A stretch of DNA of 64,000 bases, from contig CP091242.1 in NCBI GenBank assembly GCA_027627705.1, forward strand, positions 2,906,503-2,970,502, read 5' to 3'. Source of the stretch: Hyphomonadaceae bacterium BL14 (GTDB taxonomy: Bacteria > Pseudomonadota > Alphaproteobacteria > Caulobacterales > Maricaulaceae). Positions 43,803-52,317 of the stretch are shown here, piece after piece. Each line of letters begins with the position of its first letter. Within the stretch, counting starts at the first letter, position 1. The notes beneath the pieces are model-generated. The model had not been told where the DNA came from, searched no databases, and was given only the letters and a program-made list of their open reading frames with translations. The position numbers and the translations under genes were made by a program.

Positions 43803-44534
43803 TCAGCCGCCACCCTGTTCCAGCGTGCGGCGGATACGCGCGGCACTGGGCCGGCCGCCATAGCCCATCGCTGTGTTCACCGAAATGTCCAGCGTGCGCC
43901 CATCAAACTCGGCGCGCGGTGTTTCCCCCACCCCGATTCGCACGGTGTCCAGATCGCGCAAGGAGCGGCGCGAGGCCTGTTCAGCGGCCAGCGTGACCAT
44001 CACCATCGTGTCAATGATATAGGCGTTCTGATCGGGTGCAGGCGCGGCAAGTTCGGCGCGTACATTCTGGCGCGACAGCCGGGCCAGCCGGTCGGCCATG
44101 TCGCGCGCGGCACCTTGCAGCTGGGCGCTGCTGGCGGGCGCGGCCACCAGCGTGTGGGCGCGGCCCATCGGTTCCACAGCTACGCCATCGGGTCTGTCAT
44201 CGGGGAAGTACGTCCAGCCACCAATGCGCGAGACGCGCAGCAGAACCTTCTCGGTATCCGTGATCCAGACATCGCCGCCGCCTGACGCGCTGGTACGCTG
44301 GACGGCAAACACCTCCTGGGCACCCTCCACCCAGATCAGGGCCGGTTCTGCTGACCGGTCGAACACGAACCGGCCGCGCCCGTCTGCGCGGTCATACCAT
44401 AAAGACGGTTCCGCACGCCCGGTCTGTGACGAAACCAGGCGGTCAAACGGATTCGATTGAGCGGCCCCGTCCGCTGTGAAAAGCGCCCAAGCCCCGGCGC
44501 TGACAGCGAACAGGAAGATCATTCCCCTGAACAT
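43803..44534 (-). CDS. Secreted protein, DUF4908-like
   Basis: About 243 residues with a signal peptide (MFRGMIFLFAVSAGAWALF then AAQS). The pattern NPFDRLVSSQTGRAEPSLWY, GRFVFDRSAEPALIWVEGAQ, and a C-terminal AIDxSVN-like stretch TLDISVNTAMGYGGRPSAAR resembles a DUF4908 group seen in Caulobacterales-type genomes. The start is uncertain: Mets at 44555, 44534 and 44522 all lack a strong ribosome site; 44534 gives a normal signal peptide n-region. The function is unknown. Confidence 0.65.
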   Translation of the reverse strand: MFRGMIFLFAVSAGAWALFTADGAAQSNPFDRLVSSQTGRAEPSLWYDRADGRGRFVFDRSAEPALIWVEGAQEVFAVQRTSASGGGDVWITDTEKVLLRVSRIGGWTYFPDDRPDGVAVEPMGRAHTLVAAPASSAQLQGAARDMADRLARLSRQNVRAELAAPAPDQNAYIIDTMVMVTLAAEQASRRSLRDLDTVRIGVGETPRAEFDGRTLDISVNTAMGYGGRPSAARIRRTLEQGGG

Positions 44535-44595
44535 GGGGGCAAACTGCAAGCGCATATGGGCGATTTTCAGGCAGATACTGCAAGGCGGGTTCGCG

Positions 44596-45321
44596 CTAGC
44601 CCGCCATGTACTGCCCGCCATTGGCAGACAACGTTGTGCCGGTGATGAAACCGGCTTCGTCGCTCACCAGGAAGTTCACACAGCGCGCGATCTCTTCAGC
44701 GCCGCCCAGGCGTCCCACTGGGATCGAGCCCACAATCTGCTCACGCACCGCCTCGGGCACCGCCATGACCATGTCTGTCGCAATATAGCCGGGGCAGATC
44801 GCGTTGACGGTGATATTGCGCCGCGCCCCTTCCTGGGCCAGTGCCCGGGTGAAGCCCAGATCCCCCGCCTTGGCGGCGGAATAGTTGGCCTGGGCGAACT
44901 GGCCTTTCTGCCCGTTGATCGACGAGATGGTGACGATCCGGCCGAAGCCGCGGTCGCGCATGCCGGTCCACACATTATGCGTCATGTTGAAGACGCCGGT
45001 CAGATTGGTGTCGATCACCTCGCTCCATTGCTGCGGGGTCATCTTGTGAAATGGCGCGTCACGCGTGATGCCGGCATTGTTCACCAGAATGTCGATGCTG
45101 CCATGGGCGGCCTCGACCGCGCCCACGCCCTCGCGGCATGAATCGTAGTCGCTCACCGACCATTTATAGGCCTTGATGCCGGTCTCTGCGGTAAAGGCCT
45201 GTGCCGCTTCGTCATTGCCGGCGTAATTGGCCGCGACTTCATATCCGGCGGCCTTCAGCGCCATGCTGATGGCCTTGCCGATCCCGCGCGTTCCCCCGGT
45301 CACGAGCGCCGTTCTCGCCAT
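44596..45321 (-). CDS. phbB: Acetoacetyl-CoA reductase (PhbB)
   Basis: A 241-residue short-chain reductase: ALVTGGTRGIGKAISMALK, ILVNNAGITRDAPFHKMTP, ISSINGQKGQFAQANYSAAK (catalytic Ser, Tyr, Lys), and ending TTLSANGGQYMAG. The NGQKGQFGQxNYSAAK pattern and the ending are typical of the NADPH-dependent reductase making (R)-3-hydroxybutyryl-CoA for PHB. It is divergent from phaR. A FabG role is less likely on the N-terminal and active-site sequence. Confidence 0.92.
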   Translation of the reverse strand: MARTALVTGGTRGIGKAISMALKAAGYEVAANYAGNDEAAQAFTAETGIKAYKWSVSDYDSCREGVGAVEAAHGSIDILVNNAGITRDAPFHKMTPQQWSEVIDTNLTGVFNMTHNVWTGMRDRGFGRIVTISSINGQKGQFAQANYSAAKAGDLGFTRALAQEGARRNITVNAICPGYIATDMVMAVPEAVREQIVGSIPVGRLGGAEEIARCVNFLVSDEAGFITGTTLSANGGQYMAG

Positions 45322-45360
45322 AAAGAAATACTCCCTGTCCCTGACTGCGAAGTGTGATTA

Positions 45361-45406
45361 TGCTGCGCAGCAATCAACACCCGCACCTGCAGCATCCCAG
45401 GCAGCA
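45361..45406. promoter_or_regulatory. TGC-rich operator candidate for PhaR
   Basis: A perfect 12-bp palindrome TGCTGCGCAGCA (45361-45372) and three GCAGCA copies (45367, 45389, 45401) lie in the 208-bp gap between phbB and phaR. PhaR of Paracoccus and Rhodobacter is known to bind TGC-rich CTGC-N-GCAG motifs and repress its own gene. Confidence 0.5.
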
Positions 45407-45529
45407 TAGCGGGGACAGGGGCTGATACCAGCGCTTTGTTTGAACGTGAAAGTTAACTGCGCCGTGCGGGGATTGGAAGTCACAACCCCGCCGGCGCGCC
45501 GCCCCAGGGCGGTCAGGAAGGAGCCTGTC

Positions 45530-46108
45530 GTGACGCAATCTGAAAACAACGACACGATCATCATCAAAAAGTACGCAAACCGGCGCCTCTACGACACCTC
45601 GGCGAGCCGGTATGTCACCCTTGATCACCTGCGCGAGCTGGTCAAACAGGGCAAGAATTTCAAGGTCCAGGACGCCAAGAGCGGGGAAGACCTGACCCGC
45701 GGCGTGCTGGCGCAAATCATCTTTGAAGAGGAATCCAAGGGCGAAACGCTTCTGCCGGTTGAGTTTTTGCGCCAGCTCATCTCCTTCTACGGCGATTCCA
45801 TGCAGACCATGGTGCCGGGCTATCTGCGCCTGAGCATGGACAATTTTTCCAGCCAGCAGGCCGAGCTGCGCGACAAAATGGCCAATGCCATCGGGTCACC
45901 TGCCGCCTCCATGGCACTGATCGAGGAGCAGACCCGGCGCAATATGGCAATGTTCGAACAGGCGATGAAAATGTTCACGCCCGGTCTGACGGCCACGCCC
46001 GGACGCGCGGACCAGCCGTCCGACCTGTCCAAGGGCGATGTGGACGCCTTGCGCGCCGAGCTGGACGCCATGCGTCAACGCCTCGACCGCCTCGCCGGCG
46101 ACAGCTGA
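45530..46108 (+). CDS. phaR: Polyhydroxybutyrate synthesis repressor PhaR
   Basis: A 192-residue regulator. The PHB accumulation N-terminal DNA-binding domain is IIIKKYANRRLYDTSASRYV through HLRELVKQGKNFKVQDAKSG, then the PHB_acc domain (QIIFEEESKGETLLPVEFL, RQLISFYGDSMQTMVPGYL). The start is GTG at 45530 after AAGGAG. PhaR binds PHB granules and represses phasin and its own gene until PHB builds up. It is divergent from phbB across a TGC-rich region. Confidence 0.94.
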   Translation: MTQSENNDTIIIKKYANRRLYDTSASRYVTLDHLRELVKQGKNFKVQDAKSGEDLTRGVLAQIIFEEESKGETLLPVEFLRQLISFYGDSMQTMVPGYLRLSMDNFSSQQAELRDKMANAIGSPAASMALIEEQTRRNMAMFEQAMKMFTPGLTATPGRADQPSDLSKGDVDALRAELDAMRQRLDRLAGDS

Positions 46109-46164
46109 TCTGTGCCGGAATGATCCATCGTGCCGGGATGTCTGACCGTTAACGGGTCATCAAC

Positions 46165-46184
46165 AGGTGTAAACAAGGTGTAAA
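46165..46184. repeat. Tandem AGGTGTAAA direct repeat (11-bp period)
   Basis: AGGTGTAAA occurs at 46165-46173 and again at 46176-46184, so the copies are 11 bp apart, about one helical turn. They lie 31 bases before the gene at 46215 and could be an activator or repressor site. Confidence 0.45.
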
Positions 46185-46214
46185 GACTGGCCCGGGATTT
46201 GCGGGACGGGACCC

Positions 46215-46535
46215 ATGAGCGGTCTCGTTCCCATCCCCGCGCGCCCGTCCGGCGCTCTTGTCCCGACCGGCCGGACGGCGCGCGTCGAGCCCGCTCCTCA
46301 TGTCCGCGATGTGCGCGAGGAACCGCGCGGCCGCGCAGACGCACAGCGCCGATCCGGTGCCCGTCCGCAGACCGCTGCACCGCTCAGCCCTGAGGGCGTC
46401 GCCTGCCTGCAGACCGGTCCGGTCCGCCGAGGCCTGCGCGCCGATGCCTGCGAGCGCCACCGTTATCATGCTGCCTACACCGCCGCGATGCACCTGGGCC
46501 CGTCCGCGCGCCCGCGCCAGGAGCGTGCGGCATGA
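46215..46535 (+). CDS. Small Arg-rich protein of unknown function
   Basis: A 106-residue basic protein (ARPSGALVPTGRTARVEPAP to VRRGLRADACERHRYHAAYT, then AAMHLGPSARPRQERAA). Its C-terminal RRGLRAD...YxxAY pattern loosely resembles small conserved alphaproteobacterial proteins with RRGL...Y motifs. Being Arg/Pro-rich in a GC-rich genome, it could be a chance frame; the ATGA overlap with the tiny frame at 46532 and the empty surroundings favour a real gene. Confidence 0.45.
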   Translation: MSGLVPIPARPSGALVPTGRTARVEPAPHVRDVREEPRGRADAQRRSGARPQTAAPLSPEGVACLQTGPVRRGLRADACERHRYHAAYTAAMHLGPSARPRQERAA

Positions 46536-46609
46536 GTCAGGGTCATTTGCACCGCATGTCGCTGGCCGACGGCGCCTGGCTACTGGCACTCTATTTCATC
46601 ATCCTGTGA
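46532..46609 (+). CDS. 25-residue hydrophobic micropeptide, ATGA-coupled
   Basis: The frame MSQGHLHRMSLADGAWLLAL then YFIIL starts inside the stop of the upstream gene (ATGA) and has one short hydrophobic helix at its end. The overlap and the upstream AGGAG (46519-46523) support translation. No homologue is known to me. Confidence 0.4.
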   Translation: MSQGHLHRMSLADGAWLLALYFIIL

Positions 46610-46614
46610 CAACG

Positions 46615-46644
46615 AAAAAAGCCCCGGAGCATGGCTCCGGGGCT
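46615..46644 (-). terminator. Rho-independent terminator after the membrane protein gene
   Basis: On the minus strand the stem AGCCCCGGAGC/GCTCCGGGGCT is followed by six T (46620-46615). It lies 28 bases after the stop at 46673 and may also slow transcription from the left. Confidence 0.85.
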
Positions 46645-46672
46645 TGTCTTTGGCCGTGGTTTGTCTGCGGGC

Positions 46673-47167
46673 TTAGCCCTGCAGGTCGCGGCGTGCGGCG
46701 ATCGCCGTGATGGTGAAGCCGGCCACCACATTGACCAGGCTCATCATGGTGATGAGAAAAAAGGTCGAGGTGCCGAACAGCGGCGTCAGAAGGAAAAGCA
46801 GCATCGACACCAGGAAGGTGGCCATGGACAGGCCGTGATTGATGAGCGAGCTGGTGCCCGAACCGGCCGCCTTGATCATCTCCATGAACAGCATGATCAG
46901 CGCGAACATCAACAACAGGTCGGCGGTGGTGATGACCCAGTCGCCTGACGGCAGGGTCATCGACAAAAGTTTCGAATTCAACGTGCCGACATAGCACGCC
47001 CCGGCGTCCGCAGCGGCGCTCGCCATACCCGCACACTGACCAGCCTGGAACCTGTCAAGCGTACCCACAAAGCTGCTGGCACCGTCACTGGATGTGAGCG
47101 CAACAAACAGAGCGATCGCGGCGTAAATCAGAACCGCGAGGGCCATTTTCGGAAAAATTGTAAACAT
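46673..47167 (-). CDS. Polytopic membrane protein of unknown function
   Basis: A 164-residue protein with four hydrophobic segments: LAVLIYAAIALFVALTS, VITTADLLLMFALIMLFMEM, HGLSMATFLVSMLLFLLTPL and STFFLITMMSLVNVVAGFTI. Two Cys (GQCAGM, ACYVGT) lie in the loop after the first helix, likely periplasmic. The ATG at 47167 follows AGGAG; a longer frame starts with Gly-rich sequence and is less likely. It is a single-gene unit with its own terminator. I recognise no family. Confidence 0.75.
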   Translation of the reverse strand: MFTIFPKMALAVLIYAAIALFVALTSSDGASSFVGTLDRFQAGQCAGMASAAADAGACYVGTLNSKLLSMTLPSGDWVITTADLLLMFALIMLFMEMIKAAGSGTSSLINHGLSMATFLVSMLLFLLTPLFGTSTFFLITMMSLVNVVAGFTITAIAARRDLQG

Positions 47168-47308
47168 TGACAGCCGCTCCTGGCCTCCGCCTTCACCGTT
47201 GCGTCCAGCTGCGTAACCTTTGGCTACACCTGCTCCCATTGCCCCTGGCATCGTCCCACTCCCTTGCGCTTGGGCCTGTAAACGCGACTGCCCCCTCGGA
47301 AGCCACGT

Positions 47309-48043
47309 TCAGGCCTCGTCCCAACCGCCAGACTGACGCGCCCGGCTGTTGAGCCACATGATCCCTAGCATATCGCTCAAAGAGGCGAAAAGGCGGCCAA
47401 GATTGGTATACTTCGATTTTCCCGCGATGCGTGGCCTGTGGCCCACGTCGACGAACTCCATGATGAAGCCCTCGCGCTTCATCAGCGCGGGAATGAAGCG
47501 GTGCTGGTGATCGAAGTAGGGCAGGAGGAGATAGGCGTCGCGGCGGAATGCTTTAAGTCCGCAGCCGGTATCGTCCGCCTCGTCCTTCAAGAGCCGCTTG
47601 CGCACGCCATTGGCCAGACGTGAGGCGAACTTCTTCCAACCGCTGTCCTGGCGCTTGATGCGCCGCCCGCCCACCAGGCCCAGCGCCGCCGGCGCGCCCA
47701 GGCGTGTGAGGGTGTCAACCAACGCCGGAATGTCGGCAGGCGGGTTCTGCCCGTCGCCATCCAGGGTGCAGATCACCGGCGCGCGCGCCGCCAATACGCC
47801 GGTGCGCAAGGCCCGTGACTGTCCGGCGTTTTGCCGGTGCGACAGGATGCGCAATTGGGCAATGTCGGCCTTGAGCGCGGTCAACTCTTCCAGGGTGGTG
47901 TCCGTGCTGGCGTCATTCACGCAAATGATCTCGAACCGCCGCCCGTCCAGAGCCGCGTGAATCTCGCGCACCAGTGAGGCGGCGTTGCCCGCCTCATTGT
48001 GCATCGGGGTGACTATGGACAGGTCTGGCGGCGTGGTGGTCAT
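47309..48043 (-). CDS. GT2 glycosyltransferase, dolichol-phosphate mannosyltransferase-like
   Basis: A 244-residue GT-A enzyme: DLSIVTPMHNEAGNAASLVR, FEIICVNDASTDTTLEEL, VICTLDGDGQNPPADIPALV (DxD), DTGCGLKAFRRDAYLLLPYF. This is the polyprenyl-phosphate sugar synthase type (DPM1/ArnC/GtrB group) but without the C-terminal membrane helices. Its product would be undecaprenyl-phosphate sugar, which the divergent GT39 enzyme could use. The ATG at 48043 has GGAGG 6 bases upstream. Confidence 0.88.
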   Translation of the reverse strand: MTTTPPDLSIVTPMHNEAGNAASLVREIHAALDGRRFEIICVNDASTDTTLEELTALKADIAQLRILSHRQNAGQSRALRTGVLAARAPVICTLDGDGQNPPADIPALVDTLTRLGAPAALGLVGGRRIKRQDSGWKKFASRLANGVRKRLLKDEADDTGCGLKAFRRDAYLLLPYFDHQHRFIPALMKREGFIMEFVDVGHRPRIAGKSKYTNLGRLFASLSDMLGIMWLNSRARQSGGWDEA

Positions 48044-48157
48044 GTGCATCCTCCGAAGCGAGAGCCCGGCTTGCGGTTTGCGGCGCGCCGTTACATACCG
48101 GGTTCCGCACGCGGGCGCCCGAGGAAATTTCGGCTGCTCGAGCGGATCAGGCAGAAA

Positions 48158-49927
48158 ATGCAGATTCTGGACAAATTTTCAGAGGGCTGGCGCGCGGCAT
48201 TCGCCGCCGCTCTGGTCGCAGCTCTGGCCGGTTTGCTCGGCGTCTTTTCCCTGCCGGTCCTGGATCGCGACGAAGCGCGCTACGCTCAGGCAACTGCCCA
48301 GATGGTGCAGACCGGCGATTTCGTGCGCATCAACTTCCTCGACGAGGAGCGCAACAAGAAGCCCGTGGGCATTCACTGGCTGCAAAGCGCCACGGTAGCG
48401 GCGACCACCGGCGAGGCCGCTCGCGCCATATGGAGCTACCGCCTTCCATCCGTGCTCGGGGCCATGCTGGCGGCCTTTGCCGCGGCGTTGATGGCGGGCC
48501 GGTTGCTCGGTGCGCGCGCCGGGCTTTACGCCGGGGCGTTGATTGGGGCCAGCGTGCTCATGGGCGCGGAAGCCGGTATCGCCAAGACCGACGCCATGCT
48601 GGCGGGCGTGACCTCCCTCGCGCTCTATGCACTTCTGCGCCTGCGCCTCACCGGGCCCTCCGACCGGTGCGCGCACCGGTTGTGGGCGGTGCTGGTCTGG
48701 GCGCTTGTCGGGCTGGGTGTGCTGATCAAGGGACCCGTGACGCCGCTGGCGCTGGCCTTGAGCGCAGGGGCGCTGGTGATGCTGGATGCATGGGCATTGC
48801 GCGCCGGCGGCGGACTGGCCACCGCATTCAGGCGGTCCATGGTCTGGCTCAAGCCGCTCGCCTTCTGGCCGGGACCGGTGCTGGCTATCCTGCTCGTCCT
48901 GCCCTGGCTGATCTCGGTGCAGATCGCGACCGACGGGGCGTTCCTGCGCGAGGCACTGGGTGATGATTTGGGTCCCAAGCTGGTCAGCGGCGATGAAGGC
49001 CACGGCGGCCTGCCGGGCTATCACATCCTCCTGCTGCCCTTGACCCTGTTTCCTGCAACGCTCTTCCTGCCCGCCGGTCTCGCGGCCGCGCGTCGGGCGC
49101 TGCGGACCCAGGGCAGTGCTGCGCTGGCCGCCCGGGTGCTCATCGCGTTCTCCCTGCCGGTCTGGATACTGTTTGAATTGCTGCCCACCAAGCTGCCCCA
49201 TTATGTGCTGCCAGCCTTTCCCGCCATTATGGGGCTGTGCGCCTGGGGCGTTACCGAATGGGATCGCACTCGCACCGTCTGGCGGGGGCTGGGTGTGGCA
49301 CTCAGCGTGACCGGCGTTCTGGTCTGGGGTGCGGCCTTTGGCTGGCTGACCTTCGCCCATCAGGGCTCGGTGCCTGTGCTGATCGCCGTGCTGCTTATCA
49401 TTGCAGCCCTGTGCACGATCAAAATCAGCGCCGCCCTGCGGGGCCAGGCCGCTTGGGCGATCATGGCTACCGTGGCGCTGGGGCTCGCCTGGCACGTAGG
49501 GGGACGCGGGCTGATTGGTCCGGGCACAGACGCCTTCCCGGCACGCGATGCGGCGCGGCTTGTTGCGGCCGGTGATTTGCGCCCGGCTGGCGCGCCTCTT
49601 ATCTCCACCTACACAGAGCCATCGCTGGTGTTCAGCCTTGGCGGCGCAGTGCGGCTGGCCGACATCGCCGATCTGGCAGATGCCTGGCTGGTGCCGGCGG
49701 GCGATGCCGGATTCGCGTTGTCGCCGCAATTCCAGACCCAAGGCCCGGCGCTGGTGGTCATCGATCACAGCCGGCTGCCCCGGGAGGGTGAGGCCGGGGT
49801 GCGGGCGCACGCGCTTGCCGCGCAGCTGCAGGCCTCGGCCTGCCGAACGGCGACAGTGGAAGGTTACAACTATTCGCGCGGGCGTCCTGTGCGCCTGACC
49901 CTGCATCGCACCGGCCCCTGCGCCTGA
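48158..49927 (+). CDS. GT39-family glycosyltransferase (ArnT-like)
   Basis: A 589-residue membrane protein with about 12 helices. The N-terminal catalytic loop LPVLDRDEARYAQATAQMVQ and FVRINFLDEERNKKPVGIHW fits the PMT_2/ArnT family, which transfers a sugar from undecaprenyl phosphate to lipid A or another acceptor. It is divergent from a GT2 enzyme able to make such donors. ATG 48158 has only a weak ribosome site. The 3' end lies 10 bases before the HMG-CoA lyase gene. Confidence 0.9.
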   Translation: MQILDKFSEGWRAAFAAALVAALAGLLGVFSLPVLDRDEARYAQATAQMVQTGDFVRINFLDEERNKKPVGIHWLQSATVAATTGEAARAIWSYRLPSVLGAMLAAFAAALMAGRLLGARAGLYAGALIGASVLMGAEAGIAKTDAMLAGVTSLALYALLRLRLTGPSDRCAHRLWAVLVWALVGLGVLIKGPVTPLALALSAGALVMLDAWALRAGGGLATAFRRSMVWLKPLAFWPGPVLAILLVLPWLISVQIATDGAFLREALGDDLGPKLVSGDEGHGGLPGYHILLLPLTLFPATLFLPAGLAAARRALRTQGSAALAARVLIAFSLPVWILFELLPTKLPHYVLPAFPAIMGLCAWGVTEWDRTRTVWRGLGVALSVTGVLVWGAAFGWLTFAHQGSVPVLIAVLLIIAALCTIKISAALRGQAAWAIMATVALGLAWHVGGRGLIGPGTDAFPARDAARLVAAGDLRPAGAPLISTYTEPSLVFSLGGAVRLADIADLADAWLVPAGDAGFALSPQFQTQGPALVVIDHSRLPREGEAGVRAHALAAQLQASACRTATVEGYNYSRGRPVRLTLHRTGPCA

Positions 49928-49937
49928 GGAGAGTGAC

Positions 49938-50897
49938 ATGACTGCGCCATCGGAGTTTCCCGGCACGTCCACCGGGCCCGACTTAGCCGCCTGGCACGCC
50001 GTGGAGATCGTCGAGGTCGGGCCGCGGGACGGACTGCAGAATGATCCGACCCTGATCGATACAGGTGTGAAGCTGGAATTCATCGCGCGCCTGATCGAGG
50101 CTGGCGTCCGCCGTCTGGAGGCAGCCAGCTTCGTCAACCCGAAACTGGTTCCTGCCATGGCTGATGGCGACGCCGTAATGGCCCGCGTGCCGCGCGGGCA
50201 GGGCATTACCTATATCGGTCTGGCGCTCAACGAGCGGGGCCTGCGCCGCGCCATTGATGCAGGCTGTGACGAGATCAACTTCGTGATGGTCGCCTCAGAC
50301 GGGTTCGGCAGAGCCAATCAGAACGCGACGCCTGAGGAGACAGCCGATCTGCTGGAACGCATCGCGGTTCTGGCCCATGACGCGAACATCCCGCTGGCGG
50401 CAACGATTTCAGTGGCGTTCGGCGATCCGTTCGATGGCGAGGTCGATGTGGCGCGCGTCGCTGCCCTGGCACGCCGGGCAGCGGCAGCGGGCGTCATGGA
50501 AATCGCGCTGGGCGACACGATCGGCGTCGCCAGCCCCTGGGATGTGCGCGTCATGGTGGCCGCAGTGCGCGAGGCCGCACCGGGACCGCGCCTGCGCCTG
50601 CATTTTCACAATACCCGCAACACCGCGCTGGCCAATGTCTATGCTGCGCTCGAGGCGGGCGTGCGAGTCATCGACGCGTCGGCGGGCGGCATTGGCGGCT
50701 GTCCCTTTGCGCCGCGGGCCACGGGCAACGTGGCGACCGAAGACGTGGTCTACATGTTGCAGCGCGGCGGCTTCGAAACCGGCATTGACCTGGAAAAAAT
50801 GATCGAGACCACGCGTTGGCTGGAGACGGTCGCGCTGCGCCATCCGGTTGCGTCCATGGTGGCCAAGGCTGGCGGTTTTCCAGGGCCGCGTGGCTGA
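49938..50897 (+). CDS. Hydroxymethylglutaryl-CoA lyase
   Basis: A 319-residue TIM-barrel lyase splitting HMG-CoA into acetyl-CoA and acetoacetate in leucine degradation. Motifs are EVGPRDGLQND (metal and catalytic Arg/Asp), EAASFVNPKLVPAMAD, LHFHNTRNTALANVYAALEA (metal His) and ASAGGIGGCPFAPRATGN (catalytic Cys). GAGGAGAG precedes the start. Genes of the leucine pathway are not adjacent. Confidence 0.93.
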   Translation: MTAPSEFPGTSTGPDLAAWHAVEIVEVGPRDGLQNDPTLIDTGVKLEFIARLIEAGVRRLEAASFVNPKLVPAMADGDAVMARVPRGQGITYIGLALNERGLRRAIDAGCDEINFVMVASDGFGRANQNATPEETADLLERIAVLAHDANIPLAATISVAFGDPFDGEVDVARVAALARRAAAAGVMEIALGDTIGVASPWDVRVMVAAVREAAPGPRLRLHFHNTRNTALANVYAALEAGVRVIDASAGGIGGCPFAPRATGNVATEDVVYMLQRGGFETGIDLEKMIETTRWLETVALRHPVASMVAKAGGFPGPRG

Positions 50898-50901
50898 GGG
50901 A

Positions 50902-51927
50902 TCAGTGATTGCGGCGCCGGCGCATCAGGCGGCGCCAGGCGGCCAGACGGCGCAGCTTGTCGCCAACCTGCTGACGCACCCGCACCAGCACGGCGCGCGA
51001 CATCAAGGCGAGCCACAGAGCGGGTCCGAGAGCCGGAGCGATCAGGCGTCCCAGCAGCCCGCAATGGATGCGGAAATAGCGCGTCAGCCCGCGCGCTTTC
51101 CAGGTTTCCACCGCAAACAGGCTGGCCTTGCTGGTTGAGCCATAGTGCAGCACCACCGCGCGCGGCTCGAACATCACCGAGCCGCCCGCCGTGCGGGCGC
51201 GCTGGCAGATGTCGATATCCTCGACATGAAGAAAATAGCCTTCATCAAACCCGCCCAGTGTCTCGAACCCGGTGCGGGTCATCATCATCGCCGCCCCGGA
51301 CACCACTGGCGACGGATCTGCATCATCGGGCAGGGCCTCGTTCTCCCGGTGGACATCGCGCAGGAAGGGCAGAAAGCGCGCCAGTCCCAGGAAGCCGGAC
51401 AGCGCCGAGCCTATGGTCAGTTCCCCGCGGCGTGCCCCGCGCTGCTCGCGTCCGGTAGGGTCCATCAATCTGGCACCGACAATTCCCGGTTCGGGCATGT
51501 CGCGCAGGGTCGCCATCATCTGTGCCGCGGCACCCTGAGCCAGGACCGCATCTGGATTGAGAAACAAGAACACATCACCGCGCGCGTGCCTGGCACCCAG
51601 ATTGCAGCCGCGCGCAAATCCCAGATTGCCGCCGGAATGAATCAGCCGCAGTTTGGGGCGGGTGCGCGCCAGGGCGTCGAGGCGCAACACGGTCTCGCGC
51701 GGATTGTCGTGATTGACCAGCACCAGTTCGGCCACCTCGTGCGCGGTCATTACGGCATCGATCGCCAGGAACAGGGATGGGCCGGTGCGGTAGCTGACCA
51801 TGATCACCGATAGCGGGCGGGTCAGCGCGCGCATTTCGGCCGGGCCGGGGCGCACAGCAGGTGGCTCGGGTGCTGGATGGTGACCGATGTTCGGCATCAC
51901 CGCGAACGGTTCGTTTGGCGCCGTCAC
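50902..51927 (-). CDS. GT2 glycosyltransferase (rhamnosyltransferase-like)
   Basis: A 341-residue GT-A enzyme: LSVIMVSYRTGPSLFLAIDA, LIHSGGNLGFARGCNLGARH, GDVFLFLNPDAVLAQGA, and FDEGYFLHVEDIDICQRART (the HxEDxD-type block). It fits the wbbL/rhamnosyl branch of cell-surface GTs. The start is GTG 51927 with GAGGGG upstream; this GTG overlaps the yidD stop as GTGA. Acceptor unknown. Confidence 0.88.
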   Translation of the reverse strand: MTAPNEPFAVMPNIGHHPAPEPPAVRPGPAEMRALTRPLSVIMVSYRTGPSLFLAIDAVMTAHEVAELVLVNHDNPRETVLRLDALARTRPKLRLIHSGGNLGFARGCNLGARHARGDVFLFLNPDAVLAQGAAAQMMATLRDMPEPGIVGARLMDPTGREQRGARRGELTIGSALSGFLGLARFLPFLRDVHRENEALPDDADPSPVVSGAAMMMTRTGFETLGGFDEGYFLHVEDIDICQRARTAGGSVMFEPRAVVLHYGSTSKASLFAVETWKARGLTRYFRIHCGLLGRLIAPALGPALWLALMSRAVLVRVRQQVGDKLRRLAAWRRLMRRRRNH

Positions 51928-52229
51928 GATATCCCCTCATGACCCCTGTACGGCGTGCGAAACGCCCAGACCTGCCACCATGGCGCGCTGTTGCGCTCCA
52001 ATGGGGCCAGATCCACCCCCCAGCTGCCGCCCGGGCGGCATCTCAAAATCCGGCCGAGAGCCAGCCAGCTCCCTCGCCATAGACCCTGCGCCCGGATCGC
52101 GTCGGCGGCGTAAGACGAGCATGTCGGCTCGTGCCGGCACCGCGCTCCCAAGGCATAAAAAACCGGCGACGCTATCACCTTGTACGCTGCAATAACCAAC
52201 AACCCGCCGCGTGCCGGCCAAGTCTTCAA
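51924..52229 (-). CDS. yidD: Membrane protein insertion efficiency factor YidD
   Basis: A 101-residue YidD protein: LLVIAAYKVIASPVFYALGA, RCRHEPTCSSYAADAIRAQG, GSWLALGRILRCRPGG, WGVDLAP. The Cys residues of RCRHEPTCS are typical. YidD helps YidC insert membrane proteins. No ATG is available in frame at a sensible place, so TTG 52229 is used; the upstream GTGGGG is a weak ribosome site. It is followed by a GTGA overlap with the GT2 gene and preceded 88 bases earlier by the IscU-like gene. Confidence 0.85.
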   Translation of the reverse strand: MKTWPARGGLLVIAAYKVIASPVFYALGARCRHEPTCSSYAADAIRAQGLWRGSWLALGRILRCRPGGSWGVDLAPLERNSAPWWQVWAFRTPYRGHEGIS

Positions 52230-52317
52230 AGATGAGTCGTCCCCACCATATCGGGTTAGTGTCGCCCGCTGCGGGCTGGCTTGTCCACCCACACAGTGCA
52301 GGTCCTGTGGCTCTGAC

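Noticed and set aside
48179..50206. A 675-codon minus-strand open frame
   Set aside because: Antisense to the GT39 and HMG-CoA lyase genes; Gln/Gly/Arg-rich and without homology features.
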